Source of the DNA: a virus
Reading direction: 5' to 3' (one strand)
DNA: 41,964 bases
Virus record (IMG/VR): IMGVR_UViG_3300034156_000013
Location: 1 to 41,964 of that record
Made by a program: the position numbers and the translations under genes. A model generated the notes under the pieces. The model did not search any database and was not told the DNA's origin. It was given only the letters and a program-made list of their open reading frames with translations. Shown here piece after piece: positions 12,103 to 19,783 of the stretch (position 1 is its first letter; each line of letters opens with the position of its first letter).

Positions 12103-14453
12103 TGATGCAACTCAGCGGCTTTGTTACTCTCGATACTGAGACAACGATTAAGTCCGGGTTCAAACGCAAGGCCGATCCGTTCGACCCGCTGAACTGGGTA
12201 GTGTACCTCGGGCACAAGAAGAACGGCGACAAGCAGACAACCATGAAACGCTACGGCAGCAAGGCCGAGCAGATGGGTTGGCTGGGCAAGCTGATCATTG
12301 AGACCAAGCCAGCGTTCATCATTGGCATGAACCTCAAGTTCGACATCCTACACGGTATCGCTCAAGACCCATGGTCCTATGATGTGTACCGTCAGTGGAT
12401 CGTGGACGGCGGGCAACTGTGGGACATCCAGCTGGCAGAGTATCTGATTGAAGGCATGCTGCCCGAGAGCCAGATGCTAAGCCTCGACGAGATTGCTATC
12501 CGCTACGGTGGCACGCTCAAGGAGGGCGGCGATGTAATGAAAGAGATGTGGGCGGCGGGCATCTGCACGTCTGACATCTCCGAAGACATCGTGTACCCGT
12601 ACCTCGACGGCGACGTGGTGAACACTGAGAAGGCGTTCATCGGGCAGGCAGCTACGGCTCGCAAGTTCGGCCAGTCGCGCAGCATCCTGTTGAACATGGG
12701 TGCGCAGGTCTACATCATTGAGGCTGAGAAGAACGGTATCCATGCTGACAAGGCCCGTGGTCTGGTGCTGGCTGCTGAGCTGGAGCAGGAGATTAAAGGC
12801 TTGCAGGCTGAGCTGGATAAGTTCCTTCCCGAGTTCCCACCTGAGTTTGAGTGGAGCTGGACGAGTCGGCCTAAGTTGTCGGCTCTGATATTCGGTGGCT
12901 CAGTCAAGTACCAAAAGAGTGTGCATCAATGCGACGATATGGGCAACCTGCTGTACGCTCAAATGGATTCAGACCACTACGTCTTGACAGACGGCACAAC
13001 AACATCCCATGCACCGGGGACAGAGGGTGCGCCGGATGTGATGCAGTACGTCGTCATTGGATCGGGGAAGCAGGCGGGCAGCTACAAGACCAAGAAGGTC
13101 AAGTCCAACAACCCCGACAAGCCGAAGACCAAGCTGACGGACTTCTTCTTTGAGTTCAAGGGTTACACAACCCCGAGCAAGAAGTGGGAAGGCAAGACGC
13201 CCGGCGTGTACTCGACTGCGGCTGACGTGATTGAGGAGCTGGGCACCCGAGACATTCCATTCCTCAAGGCGATGGATCGACTGGCGAAAGCGGTCAAGGA
13301 CTTAGGCACCTACTTCATCACCGACTGTAACAAGTCGCCTGATGGCAAGAAGGGCATGCTGACTCTGGTGCGCGACAACGGCATCATACATCACCAGATC
13401 AACCAGACCTCGACAGTCACTGGTCGGTTCTCCGCGAGCAACCCGAACACGCAGAACTTACCGCGTGCCGGTGCGGGCAAGTCTGTCATCAAGACGGTAC
13501 TGACCTCGCGCTTCAAGGGTGGCAAGATCATTCAGTCTGACTTCTCGTCGCTGGAGATTTACATCCAAGCAATCCTGACTGGTGACAAGCAGCTGATCGC
13601 TGACTTGGTAGCCAAGCTGGACATGCACTGTAAGCGAGTGGCTGCGAAGTTCGGTATCAGCTACGAGGAAGCGTTCGACCTATGCAAGATTCAGGAGCTG
13701 CCCGAGTGGGACGAGCGCCGGACTAAGGCCAAGGAGTTCTCATTCCAACGTGCGTTCGGTGCAGGTGCTGCGGCGATTGCTGCCAAGACTGGCATGAGTG
13801 AGGAGGAGGTCAAGGAATTGATCGCCAACGAACTGTTGCAGTACCCGGAGATTGAGCCGTTCTTTGCTGGGCTGACCAGCCGTATCGAGTCGAGCAAGAA
13901 GAACGTGCGCAAGGTCATTCCGCACCCGGACTTCCCGGCCAAGATGATCGAGCTGCGCACTGGCTATGACCGTACACCAGATGGCAAGCTGTATGCTTGG
14001 ATCGAGCAGCCTGCACCGGAGTACGTTGTACGCCGAGGCGGCGGCTGGACCTCGTTCTCTCCACCGGAGATTAAGAACTATGAGGTACAGGGCGGCGGTG
14101 CTGAGTGGGCCAAGGCTGCAATGTGGATCGCTGTTAGGGAATACTACCGCCGGAAGAACTTCGGTGAGCTGGCATTCTTGATCGGCCAAGTGCACGACGC
14201 CTGCTACGGTGACTCGCATGAGTCGGTCTACGCCGAGGCAGCTGCGGTACTGCACTGCGCAATGGAAGCAGCCTCTCCATTCATGGAGGCTTACTTCAAC
14301 TGGCCGCAGCCGGTCTATGTACCAAGCGACACGACCGTAGGTGCCGACTGGAGCGGTCACGATAAGGTGCCTGACTTCGCAACAGTATGCGAACCAATCC
14401 GTGCAGACATGCATGCACGCTACATTCAACCCTACATCAAGAAGGCAGCTTAA
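12102..14453 (+). CDS. DNA polymerase, family A with 3'-5' exonuclease
   Basis: Replicative polymerase. Exonuclease motifs: LDTETT (D11, E13), GMNLKFD, and YLDGDVVNTEKAF. Polymerase motif A is SDFSSLEIY (D480), motif B is KAKEFSFQRAFGAG (about residues 542-555), and motif C is QVHDACYGD (H698, D699). Motif C has Ala700 where most family A enzymes have Glu (HDE). A long charged insertion (about residues 270-370, Lys- and Gly-rich) precedes the palm and may act as a processivity element, as the thioredoxin-binding loop does in T7. It starts in the GTGATG overlap with the upstream gene (ATG 12102 or 12105). Confidence 0.97.
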   Translation: MMQLSGFVTLDTETTIKSGFKRKADPFDPLNWVVYLGHKKNGDKQTTMKRYGSKAEQMGWLGKLIIETKPAFIIGMNLKFDILHGIAQDPWSYDVYRQWIVDGGQLWDIQLAEYLIEGMLPESQMLSLDEIAIRYGGTLKEGGDVMKEMWAAGICTSDISEDIVYPYLDGDVVNTEKAFIGQAATARKFGQSRSILLNMGAQVYIIEAEKNGIHADKARGLVLAAELEQEIKGLQAELDKFLPEFPPEFEWSWTSRPKLSALIFGGSVKYQKSVHQCDDMGNLLYAQMDSDHYVLTDGTTTSHAPGTEGAPDVMQYVVIGSGKQAGSYKTKKVKSNNPDKPKTKLTDFFFEFKGYTTPSKKWEGKTPGVYSTAADVIEELGTRDIPFLKAMDRLAKAVKDLGTYFITDCNKSPDGKKGMLTLVRDNGIIHHQINQTSTVTGRFSASNPNTQNLPRAGAGKSVIKTVLTSRFKGGKIIQSDFSSLEIYIQAILTGDKQLIADLVAKLDMHCKRVAAKFGISYEEAFDLCKIQELPEWDERRTKAKEFSFQRAFGAGAAAIAAKTGMSEEEVKELIANELLQYPEIEPFFAGLTSRIESSKKNVRKVIPHPDFPAKMIELRTGYDRTPDGKLYAWIEQPAPEYVVRRGGGWTSFSPPEIKNYEVQGGGAEWAKAAMWIAVREYYRRKNFGELAFLIGQVHDACYGDSHESVYAEAAAVLHCAMEAASPFMEAYFNWPQPVYVPSDTTVGADWSGHDKVPDFATVCEPIRADMHARYIQPYIKKAA

Positions 14454-14454
14454 T

Positions 14455-14679
14455 ATGGTTCACGACCTGTGGATACAACGCGATTGTAATCGCGGGCCGT
14501 GGCCGGTTATGCTAGACACTCACGAAGCAGCGAGTGACGGTGGGCATGTTCACATCGAGCGACAGTTCGTTGGCATGTACCACAGTCTAGACGCGGTGTC
14601 CGGCATCTATCTGCGTAGCTTGCGCAGCCGGGCACGTGTCAAAATAGAATCCCTAATAGCAATGGAGCAATACCAATGA
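14455..14679 (+). CDS. Hypothetical protein, 74 aa
   Basis: ATG 14455 lies 1 nt after the polymerase stop with AAGG upstream. His-, Asp- and Arg-containing soluble protein (MVHDLWIQRDCNRGPW). No family recognised. It overlaps the next gene by ATGA, consistent with membership in the replication operon. Confidence 0.7.
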   Translation: MVHDLWIQRDCNRGPWPVMLDTHEAASDGGHVHIERQFVGMYHSLDAVSGIYLRSLRSRARVKIESLIAMEQYQ

Positions 14680-15542
14680 CCTACGACATTAATGCACTGA
14701 TCGCACAAGCCGCCAAAGAATCCCTCGACATGAACGAGAAGTCCACTGGCGGTGGCGGTTCTACTCCCCCAGTAGCGGGCACCTGCTTGGCTACACTGAT
14801 CGGCGTAGTCGAGCTGGGCCGCCGCGTGAAGAAGGGCCACAAGGGTGCGCCGGACAAGAAGGTACGCAAGGCTCGCCTGACCTTTGAGCTGGCTGGCGGC
14901 ACTAACCCGCACACGCAGAACGAAGACAAGACTGCGACCTTCGCCAAGCGAGTCAACGTCAACGTCTGGTTGCCCGAGCCGGGCCGTCAGCCGCATGCGA
15001 AGTCGGCTGTGTTCAAGCTGATGTCCAAGCTGAACTATGCCAAGGACGATGCGATTCGCATCTTGGCGCAGTGCATCGGCAAGCACTACAAGGTAGTGGT
15101 GTCGGTCGAGGAGTTCACCAACGAGGCAGGCGAGCTGATCAAGTACGGCAGCTTGGGCGGTGCCGAGGAAGGCTTCCGCATCTCCCCGCCACAGAACGAT
15201 GTGGTTGGTGAAGACGGTATGCCGACTGGTCAAGTACGCCTGATCAATGCGCCGGAAGTAATCGGTGAGACCCGTGTGTTCCTGTGGGACTACGCTAACA
15301 AGGCCATGTGGGATGCGCTGTTCATTGAAGGCGAGTACGAGGCTGTCGAGGCAGCGGACGGCAAGCCAGCCAAGCCAGCCAAGTCGAAGAACATCATTCA
15401 GGAGGAGCTGATGCAGGCTCTGGATTGGGTGGGTTCCCCGATGCAGCAGATCCTCGCAGCTGGCGGTGAGCTGGCTACTGAGGAACTGGAGCAGGTGCGT
15501 GAGACTGGTGCAGCTGACTCGGCCCTCGACGGTCTGGTCTAA
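14676..15542 (+). CDS. Putative ssDNA-binding protein, 288 aa
   Basis: Its place between DNA polymerase and the gp6-like exonuclease is where phiKMV-like phages encode an ssDNA-binding-type protein. The sequence fits an OB-fold core: Gly-rich N-terminal linker (STGGGGSTPP), beta strands TCLATLIGVVELGRRV, many Lys/Arg and aromatic residues to about residue 225, then an Ala/Lys linker and an acidic C-terminal region ending AADSALDGLV. An acidic tail is a known feature of ssDNA-binding proteins that recruit partners. No catalytic motif seen. The family assignment is inference and needs a profile or structure search. Confidence 0.65.
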   Translation: MTYDINALIAQAAKESLDMNEKSTGGGGSTPPVAGTCLATLIGVVELGRRVKKGHKGAPDKKVRKARLTFELAGGTNPHTQNEDKTATFAKRVNVNVWLPEPGRQPHAKSAVFKLMSKLNYAKDDAIRILAQCIGKHYKVVVSVEEFTNEAGELIKYGSLGGAEEGFRISPPQNDVVGEDGMPTGQVRLINAPEVIGETRVFLWDYANKAMWDALFIEGEYEAVEAADGKPAKPAKSKNIIQEELMQALDWVGSPMQQILAAGGELATEELEQVRETGAADSALDGLV

Positions 15543-16513
15543 TGGATCTTGGGGCAGCGATTGCTGCGGCTGCGGCTGGCTCTGCCCCGTTCATCATCAA
15601 GAATCGTCCGTTCCTGCCAGATCGGACGGTCCTTATCGACGGTGACTATCTCGTCTACACCACTGCGGGAAACGACGAGACACCGATTGGTGATGCACGG
15701 CGCAGGCTGATGCAGAAGATCAGTGACTTCAAAGACATGTCCGGCTGCGAGCATGCGGTGCTACACCTCACCGCTACTGGTGGGCACAAGGGCTACCGCT
15801 ACTTGATAGCCAAGGAGGCACCGTACCAAGGCCAGCGAGAAGGTTCACGCAGACCCAAAAACTGGGCGCTGTTGCGAGACTTCGTTGAGTCGTACAAAGG
15901 CCCTGCCTTCAAGCAAAAGATTTGGGGCAGCCGCGAGGCAGATGACGGTATCAACTATCACCTGCTGGTGCTGCTGGCTATGGGCCGTGAGGCCACGGTG
16001 GCTATGAAGGACAAGGACAGCCAGATGTTCACGGGCTGCACTCACTTGGACTGGAACACCTACGAGCTGACGCAGGTTCCGCTGCACACCTACGAGATGG
16101 AGAACAGCGTGGGCCTGATCTATGGGCACAAGTGGTTCTGGCTCCAGATGCTGATGGGCGACGACGCGGATAAAATACCCGGCGTCAAGCTGATACGTAG
16201 CGGTGTGTCCGGTAAGCTGATCAAGTGCGGGCCGGGCCGGGCCAAGGATGTACTCTGCATGTCCACGGACAATGTTGATGCGCAGATGACCGTGGTCAAG
16301 TGCTACATCCAAAGCTATCAAGAGCGCTGGGCCGATGTGTTCGTTGAGCAGGCAGCACTGCTGTGGATGCGTGAAGACAAGGACGGTACTGTTCTAGACT
16401 TTATGAAGATCATGCAGCCAGATGGCTTTGGTTACTCAGAGATACGTGAAGCGGCACTGCGGCTCGATGCCCGTGTACGCAAGGAGGTAGAAGATGCAGC
16501 GGCTTACGGCTAG
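15542..16513 (+). CDS. 5'-3' exonuclease (T7 gp6-like, FEN/PIN fold)
   Basis: Would remove primers and degrade host DNA. Acidic metal-binding residues are in family positions: D33 in VLIDGDYLVY, E132/D134/D135 in SREADDGINYH, D154/D156-type residues in MKDKDSQMF, and MGDDADKIPG followed by the helix-hairpin-helix-like segment VKLIRSG. Length (323) is close to T7 gp6. It starts in the TAATG junction with the upstream gene. Its 3' end overlaps endonuclease VII by 20 nt. Confidence 0.92.
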   Translation: MDLGAAIAAAAAGSAPFIIKNRPFLPDRTVLIDGDYLVYTTAGNDETPIGDARRRLMQKISDFKDMSGCEHAVLHLTATGGHKGYRYLIAKEAPYQGQREGSRRPKNWALLRDFVESYKGPAFKQKIWGSREADDGINYHLLVLLAMGREATVAMKDKDSQMFTGCTHLDWNTYELTQVPLHTYEMENSVGLIYGHKWFWLQMLMGDDADKIPGVKLIRSGVSGKLIKCGPGRAKDVLCMSTDNVDAQMTVVKCYIQSYQERWADVFVEQAALLWMREDKDGTVLDFMKIMQPDGFGYSEIREAALRLDARVRKEVEDAAAYG

Positions 16514-16874
16514 CGGTATCGCACCATATCGCCAGCAGTTGCTGGCAAACAAACAAGGAGGCCGCTGTGCTCTCTGTAATCGCCGGCCTGCTGTCCCTTG
16601 CCTCGATCATTGTCATAGCACTGGCGTTGTTCGAGGGGTTCTGTGTCGGGGTTGTAATGCCCTGCTGGGCAAGATCGAGAACAACGCTCCGCGTAATGGT
16701 TTGCGCGGCTCGGACCTACACACGTACCTGATGAAAATCCCAGCTTACCTGATTGCTGGTGAGCGCGGTGGGTGCGGTATCTTACACAACACTTGGAAGA
16801 CTGAGGACGAGAAGCGCCTAGCGCGTAACGCCAAAGCAGTCAAGACAAGAGCAGCAAAGAAGGTGACTAAGTAA
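16494..16874 (+). CDS. Recombination endonuclease VII
   Basis: Resolves branched DNA before packaging. Zinc ligands C25, C28, C51 and C54 (CALC...CRGC), the catalytic LDHCH motif (D38, H39, H41) and N55 match T4 gp49-type His-Me finger nucleases. Length 126 is typical. The C-terminus is Lys-rich. It overlaps the exonuclease gene by 20 nt and joins the next gene by TAATG. Confidence 0.93.
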   Translation: MQRLTASGIAPYRQQLLANKQGGRCALCNRRPAVPCLDHCHSTGVVRGVLCRGCNALLGKIENNAPRNGLRGSDLHTYLMKIPAYLIAGERGGCGILHNTWKTEDEKRLARNAKAVKTRAAKKVTK

Positions 16875-17851
16875 TGCGCGGACATTTGAAGAACCTGTTC
16901 ACACTGGGCCAGCACCAAGACATCCTGTCACGGTCCAGCTGTAACGTGAAGGTAGCGCAGGAATACACGGAACGCGCTCCTCGCGGTATCACTATCAGTC
17001 GGCAGCTCGTCAAGTACTGGCGCACGCTGTACGCCGAAGACTCGTCGCCGGGCAAGGCTAACGCAGCTCTGAAAGGTGAGCGTAAGCTGCAATCACCGGA
17101 GCCACTGGGCAAGGGCGGTAAGTTCCGCTTCAACAACATCTACCGCGCCATCGTGGTAATGCCCGACTTGCATGCACCGTACCATCACAAGCATGCGCTG
17201 GCATTTATGCGAATGGTCAAGGAGCGATTCAAGCCTGACTTGGTAATCAACCTCGGTGACGAGGCTGACAAGCATGCTATGTCCTTTCACGACAGCGACC
17301 CTAACCTGCACTCAGCAGGCGACGAGCTGGAAGCCACTAAGCCGGTGCTAGCTGAGCTGCACAGTATCTTTCCACGGATGCTGCTGTGCGACAGTAACCA
17401 CGGTTCGATGCACTTCCGCAAGGCCAAGGCGCACGGTATGCCGGTACAGTATCTGCGGACCTACCGCGAGATTTTGCTGCCGGGCATCAAGTCTAATGGC
17501 TGGCAGTGGGCAGAGAGCTGGCGAGTACGCACACCGATGGGCGACGTGCTGTTCAAGCACCAGCCGTCCGGGCCTATCCTGACGGACGCCAGCCACAACC
17601 AGTGCAATCTGGTAGTGGGCCACCATCACGGTAAGTTCTCTATCGAGTACGGCGCATCATCGGCTCGCCTCTATTGGGGCGGGTTCTTCGGTTGCCTGAT
17701 CGACAAAGACAGCCTCGCGTTCGCTTACGGCAAGCACACCATGTACAAGCCGATCCTCGGCTGCGGTGTAATCATCAACGGCGTACCGACTCTGATCCCA
17801 ATGCTGCTGGATAGCAACGGTGACTGGGTGGGCCACTTGGGAGACAAGTAA
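16874..17851 (+). CDS. Calcineurin-like metallophosphoesterase, 325 aa
   Basis: The metallophosphoesterase motifs appear in order: D98-x-H100 (MPDLHAPYHH), GD129 with D132 (NLGDEADKH), a modified third motif (CDSNHGS in place of GNHD), and GHHHGK near the C-terminus. The first 90 residues resemble a helix-turn-helix (YTERAPRGITISRQLVKYW), suggesting DNA contact. Such proteins occur near the exonuclease in phiKMV-like phages; the substrate is not established. The start lies in a TAATG overlap. Confidence 0.88.
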   Translation: MRGHLKNLFTLGQHQDILSRSSCNVKVAQEYTERAPRGITISRQLVKYWRTLYAEDSSPGKANAALKGERKLQSPEPLGKGGKFRFNNIYRAIVVMPDLHAPYHHKHALAFMRMVKERFKPDLVINLGDEADKHAMSFHDSDPNLHSAGDELEATKPVLAELHSIFPRMLLCDSNHGSMHFRKAKAHGMPVQYLRTYREILLPGIKSNGWQWAESWRVRTPMGDVLFKHQPSGPILTDASHNQCNLVVGHHHGKFSIEYGASSARLYWGGFFGCLIDKDSLAFAYGKHTMYKPILGCGVIINGVPTLIPMLLDSNGDWVGHLGDK

Positions 17852-18381
17852 TGCCTAAAGGTATCTGTTTCAACAGCGGGTGCGGCTCTATCCTCGATAA
17901 CGTAGGCCCAATCACTACACGCTGCCCGAGCTGCGGCAGGACCAACGTGTCTGAGAATGCGGTAAGGCGGTGGGATGCGGCGATGCACCCCACTCCAGAC
18001 CCAAAAATGGCCGCCATTCCCGAGCAGTCACCAGTCAGCAAACCCACGGCTGACGCAAGCAAGGAGGGCCGCAAGATCGGCAAGGTTCGGATGGACCTTG
18101 TGATGCAAGACATGCCGCGAGCCATTGAAGGGCTGGCCCGTGTGATGACTTGGGCTCTTGAGGAGAAGGGCTACAAGGAGTCTGACTGGCTCACAGTGCC
18201 GGACGGCATTGGTAAGTACCATGGCGGGCTGCACCGACATGACAACAAGGAAATGCGCGGCCAGACCTTCGACGACGAGTCGAATCTGCACCACGCTTAC
18301 CACACTGCTTGGAACGCCATGGCGCGTCTTGAGCTTATCCTACGTGACGAGGAAGAACGTAATGCTGCGATCCCGATTTAA
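17851..18381 (+). CDS. Zinc-ribbon + dATP/dGTP diphosphohydrolase-like (DUF5664-type) protein
   Basis: Residues 6-28 form a short zinc ribbon (C6, C11, C25, C28; CPSCG). After a Pro/Ser linker, residues 100-165 match the phage DUF5664 / dATP-dGTP diphosphohydrolase N-terminal pattern: EKGYKESDW, a Lys-Tyr-His-Gly-Gly-Leu segment, RHDNKE, DDESNLHHAYHTAWNAMARL. This places Glu/Asp and His residues on helices as in all-alpha NTP pyrophosphatases. It would hydrolyse purine dNTPs to monophosphates, but the family call is from memory of the pattern. It overlaps the next gene by 20 nt. Confidence 0.7.
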   Translation: MPKGICFNSGCGSILDNVGPITTRCPSCGRTNVSENAVRRWDAAMHPTPDPKMAAIPEQSPVSKPTADASKEGRKIGKVRMDLVMQDMPRAIEGLARVMTWALEEKGYKESDWLTVPDGIGKYHGGLHRHDNKEMRGQTFDDESNLHHAYHTAWNAMARLELILRDEEERNAAIPI

Positions 18382-18559
18382 GCAACTGAGCAACGACATT
18401 CAGGCCGCACAAGACACCGGCAACCTTGCCGACCTTGAGCAGCTGGACTGCCACATTGCTGATGCACTGGCAAGCGGCGACATCAACTTGCCGGAGGCTG
18501 GTGAGCTGACGGCTGACTGCGAGATTGCTATCTCTGCGGTAGAGCGAGGCAACTACTGA
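18362..18559 (+). CDS. Hypothetical protein, 65 aa
   Basis: ATG 18362 follows GAGGAAG inside the end of the upstream gene. Acidic, helical protein (LADLEQLDCHIADALASGD) with features of a small all-alpha protein. No family. The stop overlaps the next ATG (TGATG). Confidence 0.7.
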   Translation: MLRSRFKQLSNDIQAAQDTGNLADLEQLDCHIADALASGDINLPEAGELTADCEIAISAVERGNY

Positions 18560-18774
18560 TGCTGACTCTCCGCGCTGGCTGGGAGTTGAACGATTGGGGG
18601 CACCGGGTATTCGTTACCCGCGTGCTGTTCGACGGTCGGCAAAGTGACGCGCCGATTGTTACTGTAGAGACCCGCGAGGATCTGAACGGTGGCAATGTGT
18701 CGGACGACAACATCGTTGCAGAACATCTTCGCGCCATTGCTCGTCAAATCCAACTCAAAGGTCAAGAGGGCTAA
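18559..18774 (+). CDS. Hypothetical protein, 71 aa
   Basis: Starts in a TGATG overlap. Beta-rich N-terminal half (HRVFVTRVLFDGRQSDAPIV) and helical C-terminus (EHLRAIARQIQLKG). No function recognised. It ends 3 nt before the ligase gene. Confidence 0.7.
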   Translation: MLTLRAGWELNDWGHRVFVTRVLFDGRQSDAPIVTVETREDLNGGNVSDDNIVAEHLRAIARQIQLKGQEG

Positions 18775-18777
18775 GCT

Positions 18778-19701
18778 ATGCTGCCGTCACGCAAGACACT
18801 GGTACACAAAGCGGTTGAGCCGCGCAATCTATCAGCTAAGGTGCTGGCGGCAGTAGAGGCCCGCACCGATGACTACTACGAGGTAAAGTATGATGGTTGT
18901 CACGTCATCATTGTTAAGGAATGCGGTGTTGTACGGGCGTACTCTCGGCAAGGCGAAGTTGTCTTGGCTGCGATGGATCATGTTATCCGCGACCTTGAAC
19001 GCATCCCGCACGACAACTTCGTGCTCTTTGCCGAAGCTTGGCACCCCGCGCTTCCTCACTCTGTCATCAATGGCACGTTCCGTCGGTCATACGTGGCTGA
19101 GGGAGCGGAGCTACTGGAAGCAGTCATCTTCGATTACGTGCCGCTTGCGGACTTCCACGAAGGCAAGTGTCCGGTTCGATTCAAGACGCGGCGAGATGCA
19201 GCAATTGGCATTGTTTACGCCGCGCAAGGGCTGTACGCATCTTTCGAGGAGAGTCCTCTGCGCACATCGTATGCGGCCGAAAGCACAGATAGTTGTGCGT
19301 TGTTTGTAGATGCATGCCGTAGCTACGGCGGTGTGGAGTTTGCCATTGACGGCTACATGCGCAAGTCGCGTGATGGTCTGTGGATTGCCGGTGCAGGCAA
19401 GGGCGGCGAGTCGGTTAAGATCAAGGATCACATGTCCATCGACGTGAAGATCCTCGCGGTGCAGGAGGGCAAGGGCAAGTTCACTGGCATGGTTGGTGCG
19501 CTGACTGTGCTGTGGGGCTTGAAGGAGCTGACCGTAGGCGGTGGCTGCCTGACCGATGTAGAGCGTAAGTTCTATTGGGACTTCCCGGAGAAAGCCGTAG
19601 GCCGTATCTGCGAGGTTCACGGGCTGGCAGAGTCCACCAACGGCCTGATACGGGAGCCGCGATTCCGCCGCTTCCGCGATGACAAGACAGAGGGCGAGTG
19701 A
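18778..19701 (+). CDS. ATP-dependent DNA ligase
   Basis: Joins nicks using ATP. Nucleotidyltransferase motifs are present: motif I KYDG with the adenylated K37, motif Ia-like SRQGEV, motif III FAEAW, motif IV EFAIDGYM, and motif V SVKIKD (Lys pair). A C-terminal OB-fold region ends in a basic tail. At 307 residues it is slightly shorter than T7 gp1.3. Its location just before the RNA polymerase, late in the replication block, differs from T7, where it is early. The stop overlaps a 26-codon ORF. Confidence 0.95.
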   Translation: MLPSRKTLVHKAVEPRNLSAKVLAAVEARTDDYYEVKYDGCHVIIVKECGVVRAYSRQGEVVLAAMDHVIRDLERIPHDNFVLFAEAWHPALPHSVINGTFRRSYVAEGAELLEAVIFDYVPLADFHEGKCPVRFKTRRDAAIGIVYAAQGLYASFEESPLRTSYAAESTDSCALFVDACRSYGGVEFAIDGYMRKSRDGLWIAGAGKGGESVKIKDHMSIDVKILAVQEGKGKFTGMVGALTVLWGLKELTVGGGCLTDVERKFYWDFPEKAVGRICEVHGLAESTNGLIREPRFRRFRDDKTEGE

Positions 19702-19781
19702 TGCACATTACTACTGATGACAATGACGGCAACGAAGTAGAGTGGACGTGGGGCACACCTCCACCAGCGGACGAGGACTGA
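19701..19781 (+). CDS. Small acidic peptide, 26 aa
   Basis: ATG 19701 overlaps the ligase stop (GTGATG) and the frame ends at TGA 19779-19781, 2 nt before the RNA polymerase ATG. The peptide MHITTDDNDGNEVEWTWG... is strongly acidic with two Trp. It fills the gap exactly, and its last codons carry the GAGGA that serves the polymerase. It may be a translated coupling peptide; function unknown. Confidence 0.45.
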   Translation: MHITTDDNDGNEVEWTWGTPPPADED

Positions 19782-19783
19782 GT

